This document shows, piece by piece, positions 31,408 through 34,458 of a stretch of 34,458 bases of DNA (its first letter is position 1; each line of letters opens with the position of its first letter). The notes below the pieces were generated by a model. That model was given only the letters and a program-made list of their open reading frames with translations, was not told where the DNA came from and searched no databases. Position numbers and translations under genes: made by a program. Source of the DNA: Oligoflexales bacterium (GTDB lineage Bacteria > Bdellovibrionota_B > Oligoflexia > Oligoflexales > RGVZ01); assembly GCA_947479535.1 (NCBI GenBank), contig CANJZQ010000022.1, positions 1 to 34,458 on the forward strand, read 5' to 3'.

Positions 31408-32826
31408 TCAGCGCACAATCCGGGTCAGTGTTTGAGCGAAAATTTTCTCAACACCGATGCGAGCCCAGCGTCCCTGAGCCATCAATTGCTGCTGACCCAT
31501 GCTGGATTCCACAGATTCCTGCATCGTGTATTCGGCCACACCAAAGTTCTTGCCGTTGGCGATGGCCACGACGATTTGGTCGCCAGTGCGAATGGCGATG
31601 CCTTTGAAGGTAAATTCTTGAACCTTAAAGGACATGTCATAGGTTTCGCCCTTGGCAACAACTTCGACGGTGCCCTGCATTGAACCAAGAGCCTCGGTCT
31701 GGGCAGTAAAATTGAACTTGCCTGTCATCGCATCCAGGGACATTTCTGGAATGCTGACGGAACCTTGATCAGGATTGGAGGAACCGTTGAGCATCGTGCC
31801 AACCATTCCGCCCTGCTGTGCTGATTCAAGGGTGGCGATGCCAATGTCTTGGCCTTTGACGTTCCAAGCCGCAAGGAGTCTTCCGGCAACCAAAACCGCC
31901 GGACCAGCAAACTGAGTCTGTCCAAGATTGACACCCACTTGAAGGTACTGGCCCATCGACCCGATGGTCATCTTGCCAGTCTGAGCCTCATGGCCACTAA
32001 AGACCGAAGCCCATTCACCCTTGAATTCGTTGGGAATGAGCCATTCAATCCAAAGCGGTGCCAGCTGCTTGCTCACTTCGATGTTTTTTCCCTGGGAGAA
32101 GAAAAAGTGCATTTGCTCGCGTCCGTCCTGGGTTTTCACCAGAGCTGCGGCGACACTTTTCTGACCTTCCTGGGTGCTGATGTCATTAAAATACAAGATC
32201 GGCTTCGCGATGCTCTGATCGGTAACCTGGGCCGGGTAACGCCATGCATTGGCCAGCTGCAATTGCCCAACCTGAGCAATTCCAGGCATCGCAATGCTTG
32301 CTTCCTGACTTGCTTCCAGTTGGGTGGCATCGCCAGTTGCCTGACCAACAGGCGCCATGCCGATTTCTTGGGAAGGCGAAGAATAAAGCGAAAGGCGTTT
32401 CACTTGATTTTTGGCTTCGTAGGTCTGCAGTTCAGACCATTGTTCGGTGCTCAATCCAGAAACCCAGAGTCCCTGATTGTTTTCAAAAAGGAGCTTGTCG
32501 TTCGTCAAGACGATCGCCGAGTAGCGCGGCGCTCCGTCGCTGGACTCCAGACCCAATTGCTGGTTCGACTGAATCTCTCCGCCTTGCGTCGCAACAAAAC
32601 GGTCGTACGCCACACCCTGCTTTTCAAGTGCCTCCGTGGCTAATGCGATACCTTGATCTGCGGCCAGATTGTCCGTCGCCGAAACAATCAGAACCCGCTG
32701 CTGCGATGCGCCCTGACGGGAGTCGCTGGCTGAACGTTGGACGTCATCGCGCCCCATGGCTGGCAAACCGGCACCAAGACCGGCGGCAAAAAGAACAGAT
32801 CTCGACAGTAATTTGGAAACTTGCAT
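31408..32826 (-). CDS. Exported protein with CBM87/Agd3-like N-terminal domain and repeated C-terminal beta domain
   Basis: 472 residues with a signal peptide (core SVLFAAGLGAGLPAMG). Residues 44-270 resemble the N-terminal carbohydrate-binding region of Agd3-type exopolysaccharide deacetylases: RVLIVSATDNLAAD, EKQGVAYDRFVA, YSAIVLTND, then GLSTEQWSELQTYEAKNQVK with RLSLYSSPS. No deacetylase domain follows. The C-terminal part has two related beta units, about 309-345 (LLAAWNVKGQDIGIATLES) and 408-455 (IVVAIANGKNFGVAEYTM). Such a protein could bind an exopolysaccharide in the periplasm or outside. AGGAGAA precedes the ATG by about 6 nt. It sits between a glycoside-hydrolase-like protein and the small coiled-coil protein. 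Family match is from memory of motifs. Confidence 0.55.
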   Translation of the reverse strand: MQVSKLLSRSVLFAAGLGAGLPAMGRDDVQRSASDSRQGASQQRVLIVSATDNLAADQGIALATEALEKQGVAYDRFVATQGGEIQSNQQLGLESSDGAPRYSAIVLTNDKLLFENNQGLWVSGLSTEQWSELQTYEAKNQVKRLSLYSSPSQEIGMAPVGQATGDATQLEASQEASIAMPGIAQVGQLQLANAWRYPAQVTDQSIAKPILYFNDISTQEGQKSVAAALVKTQDGREQMHFFFSQGKNIEVSKQLAPLWIEWLIPNEFKGEWASVFSGHEAQTGKMTIGSMGQYLQVGVNLGQTQFAGPAVLVAGRLLAAWNVKGQDIGIATLESAQQGGMVGTMLNGSSNPDQGSVSIPEMSLDAMTGKFNFTAQTEALGSMQGTVEVVAKGETYDMSFKVQEFTFKGIAIRTGDQIVVAIANGKNFGVAEYTMQESVESSMGQQQLMAQGRWARIGVEKIFAQTLTRIVR

Positions 32827-32890
32827 TATTCTTCTCCTGTGATCATGAACAAGACATCAGGCCGGGCGTTATGCAGGAGGCATGCCGGAA

Positions 32891-34360
32891 TCATGGATTG
32901 AGGAGAATTACGCCCGAGCGGGCGTCGAGCCACAATTCATCAACCAACGATCCATCATTTAAGGTTGGGTCTGCTACACCTTTGATTTTCTTCATCGGTT
33001 GCGGAAGTTTCAAATGCACTGCCCTCTGACCGGGATTCACCAATGCCGATCCATGTTCGAAGGATCGCCACCACGTCCGCCCGTTTGTGACGGCATCCAC
33101 GTCGGGGGTTCCCTCATCCATCAAAGCATTGAACAAGGTTTTCTTCGCGTCGTTAAAATCGACGGCTTCAGAAATGGGTTTGCCAAGGTAGCCTTTCGTT
33201 GATGAGCCCTGTTCGGATTGACCCGTCTCCAGGTTCACAGCGTACTCATCAAACCACCATGCACTGGCATAGGGCCTGTGGCCGTTTGATGCTGACTGCT
33301 CGTTGGTAAACGAAAAGTAGCCATCAAACATCAGGGTCGATGCCAGCGCGAAACGCATCGCGCCGAAATCCCTCTGGGAATCAGAACTACCCATGACAAT
33401 AGACACCCGCGGTTCGGCAGACGTTTGCATAAATTCGGCATAATTACGCATGATTGCACTCCAACCGAATTTTGATTGGTCGACCTTTTCTGCGCCCAGG
33501 AATTGTTCGATCATGATCCCATTAAGGTTACGGACATAAGGACGCCCGGAATTCCATCCACCATTGCCGACAAGGATCGTTCCCTGCGGAAAAAGCTCAC
33601 GCGAATTCTCGAGCATTTTTTTATAGCCTTGGATCCAGGCCGCGTCCGTTGCGAGATCCGAAAGGGGATGACCATCCCCATTGATTGCAATCGCCTGGTT
33701 CCCATATTGATTTTTCAACCACGCCACGGAAGAGGTCGCCCAGTCAAAAAAAACACCGTCCACCATTCCCGTAGCGATGATGTTTTCATTCACGAAGCCA
33801 GGCAGAAATTCCTGAAGGCCTGTTGTCGGATTTTGGGCGTGATGCCAGACCCCCGGACGCGGTTCGAATATGCGAATGGGACGGCCATGCGCATCTCGCA
33901 TCAGCCATTCAGGGCGCAATTGGGCGACGTACTCTTGAAACAAAGTTGTTGTGGATTGATTCGACCAGTCGGTGGGGACATCACCCGCAGAGAAATGGGC
34001 CAAGGTCACGATGTCAGGGTTGCGTCGGCGCCACTTTCCGTCTGGACCAAGATAGGCCGTAAACCTGCGGACAGCCTCGGAATCAACGATACCCAAATCC
34101 CACAGGTGCAACCGGTCAAAAAGAATTTGAGCCTCTCCTCCCGGAAGTCCGTATGGATCAGAGATCTGATAGATGTTCGCCAGCTTGGGAAATCGGTGGC
34201 GGCTCAAGCGGGCGGCCGTCGATGCGTCACGTGCCGTCACTGTGGAACCTCCCTTGCATGGGAGCGTCAAAATGCCAGCCAACCCCAAGCCCACCAAAAG
34301 GCAAAGGCTGCCGAGGAAGATTAGCAAGCGGGCATTAAACAGGGGCTTGAGTGTGTTCAT
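32891..34360 (-). CDS. Exported TIM-barrel glycoside-hydrolase-like protein (GHL type)
   Basis: 489 residues from the ATG at 34360, chosen because GGAG lies 5-6 nt upstream and the N-terminus then becomes a proper signal anchor (LLIFLGSLCLLVGLGLAGIL). The rest looks like a putative glycosidase barrel: NPDIVTLAHFSAGD, PGFVNENII, MVDGVFFDWA with D201 and D206, TILVGNGGWNSG, GIMIEQF with E285, then ALASTLMFDGYFSFTNEQ. Asp at the end of one strand and Glu at a later strand fit a retaining or related acid/base pair seen in hypothetical glycosyl hydrolase families (GHL15-like). It may act on an extracellular polysaccharide. The upstream 98 bp to the window end (34361-34458) hold only a T9 run on this strand; no promoter was recognised. 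Confidence 0.6.
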   Translation of the reverse strand: MNTLKPLFNARLLIFLGSLCLLVGLGLAGILTLPCKGGSTVTARDASTAARLSRHRFPKLANIYQISDPYGLPGGEAQILFDRLHLWDLGIVDSEAVRRFTAYLGPDGKWRRRNPDIVTLAHFSAGDVPTDWSNQSTTTLFQEYVAQLRPEWLMRDAHGRPIRIFEPRPGVWHHAQNPTTGLQEFLPGFVNENIIATGMVDGVFFDWATSSVAWLKNQYGNQAIAINGDGHPLSDLATDAAWIQGYKKMLENSRELFPQGTILVGNGGWNSGRPYVRNLNGIMIEQFLGAEKVDQSKFGWSAIMRNYAEFMQTSAEPRVSIVMGSSDSQRDFGAMRFALASTLMFDGYFSFTNEQSASNGHRPYASAWWFDEYAVNLETGQSEQGSSTKGYLGKPISEAVDFNDAKKTLFNALMDEGTPDVDAVTNGRTWWRSFEHGSALVNPGQRAVHLKLPQPMKKIKGVADPTLNDGSLVDELWLDARSGVILLNP

Positions 34361-34458
34361 TTCGTCTCCACAGCTGAGGGTGACATCCACAAACCGTGCC
34401 GTAGAGGGCCAAAGCAGGGACGAAGGGAGAGTCGGGCGTGATAAAAAAAAATATCAGC

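Noticed and set aside
31849-32643. 264-residue plus-strand open frame opposite the CBM87-like gene
   Set aside because: The minus frame has a signal peptide, a ribosome site and coherent beta pattern. The plus frame has none of these.
33476-34324. 282-residue plus-strand open frame opposite the glycoside-hydrolase-like gene
   Set aside because: No motif or start signal; a shadow of the minus-strand gene, which has an N-terminal signal anchor and barrel motifs.

Overview
The window looks like a chromosomal segment of a Gram-negative bacterium, most likely a deltaproteobacterium-like lineage such as Bdellovibrionota. A Pal lipoprotein, a signal-peptide protein ending in Phe (beta-barrel type), a GT9 heptosyltransferase-family enzyme and murein-recycling enzymes show an outer membrane. 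RNase Y, YmdB and TrmFO occur together with a glutathione synthetase and phosphatidylserine decarboxylase, a mixture that fits deltaproteobacterial relatives better than Enterobacteria or Firmicutes. The taxon is an inference. No phage gene, transposase, integrase or CRISPR array was seen; apart from short repeats this is housekeeping and cell-envelope DNA.

Layout. 1-9.9 kb is mostly envelope and surface carbohydrate: a truncated FemAB-like acyltransferase (-), a MOP-family flippase (+), a YbiT-type ABC-F protein (-), a GT39-like membrane glycosyltransferase (+), a photolyase/cryptochrome of the PhrB type without the usual Fe-S cysteines (+), tRNA-Pro(CGG) (-), and a GT9 glycosyltransferase / secreted alpha-amylase pair (-). 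9.9-12.9 kb holds an LD-carboxypeptidase/Mpl pair for murein peptide recycling, then Pal with its own terminator. 13.0-20.3 kb is a tight six-gene plus-strand run: rny, ymdB, an outer-membrane protein, an argininosuccinate-lyase-like protein with a lipoprotein-like tail, dapA and dapB. A repeat-rich intergenic region follows. 20.5-26.3 kb (-) carries a large secreted protein of unknown function, then an operon psd / divergent pyruvate kinase / CYTH / yqeY. 26.5-30.9 kb has trmFO (+), the glycolytic pair pgk-tpiA (-), and gshB (+). 31.0-34.4 kb (-) is a set of three exported proteins: a TIM-barrel glycoside-hydrolase-like protein, a CBM87/Agd3-like protein and a small periplasmic coiled-coil protein.

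Functional themes. LdcA trims recovered murein tetrapeptides and Mpl puts the tripeptide back on UDP-MurNAc, while DapA and DapB make the diaminopimelate used in the same wall. RNase Y and YmdB are a known RNA-decay pair. The most interesting parts are the pyruvate kinase homologue that has lost most catalytic motifs and is translationally coupled to a CYTH triphosphate-tunnel protein; the lyase-like protein fused in frame to an LptM-like lipoprotein tail just upstream of dapA; and the three-gene exported polysaccharide locus. All assignments come from reading motifs; no database search was run.
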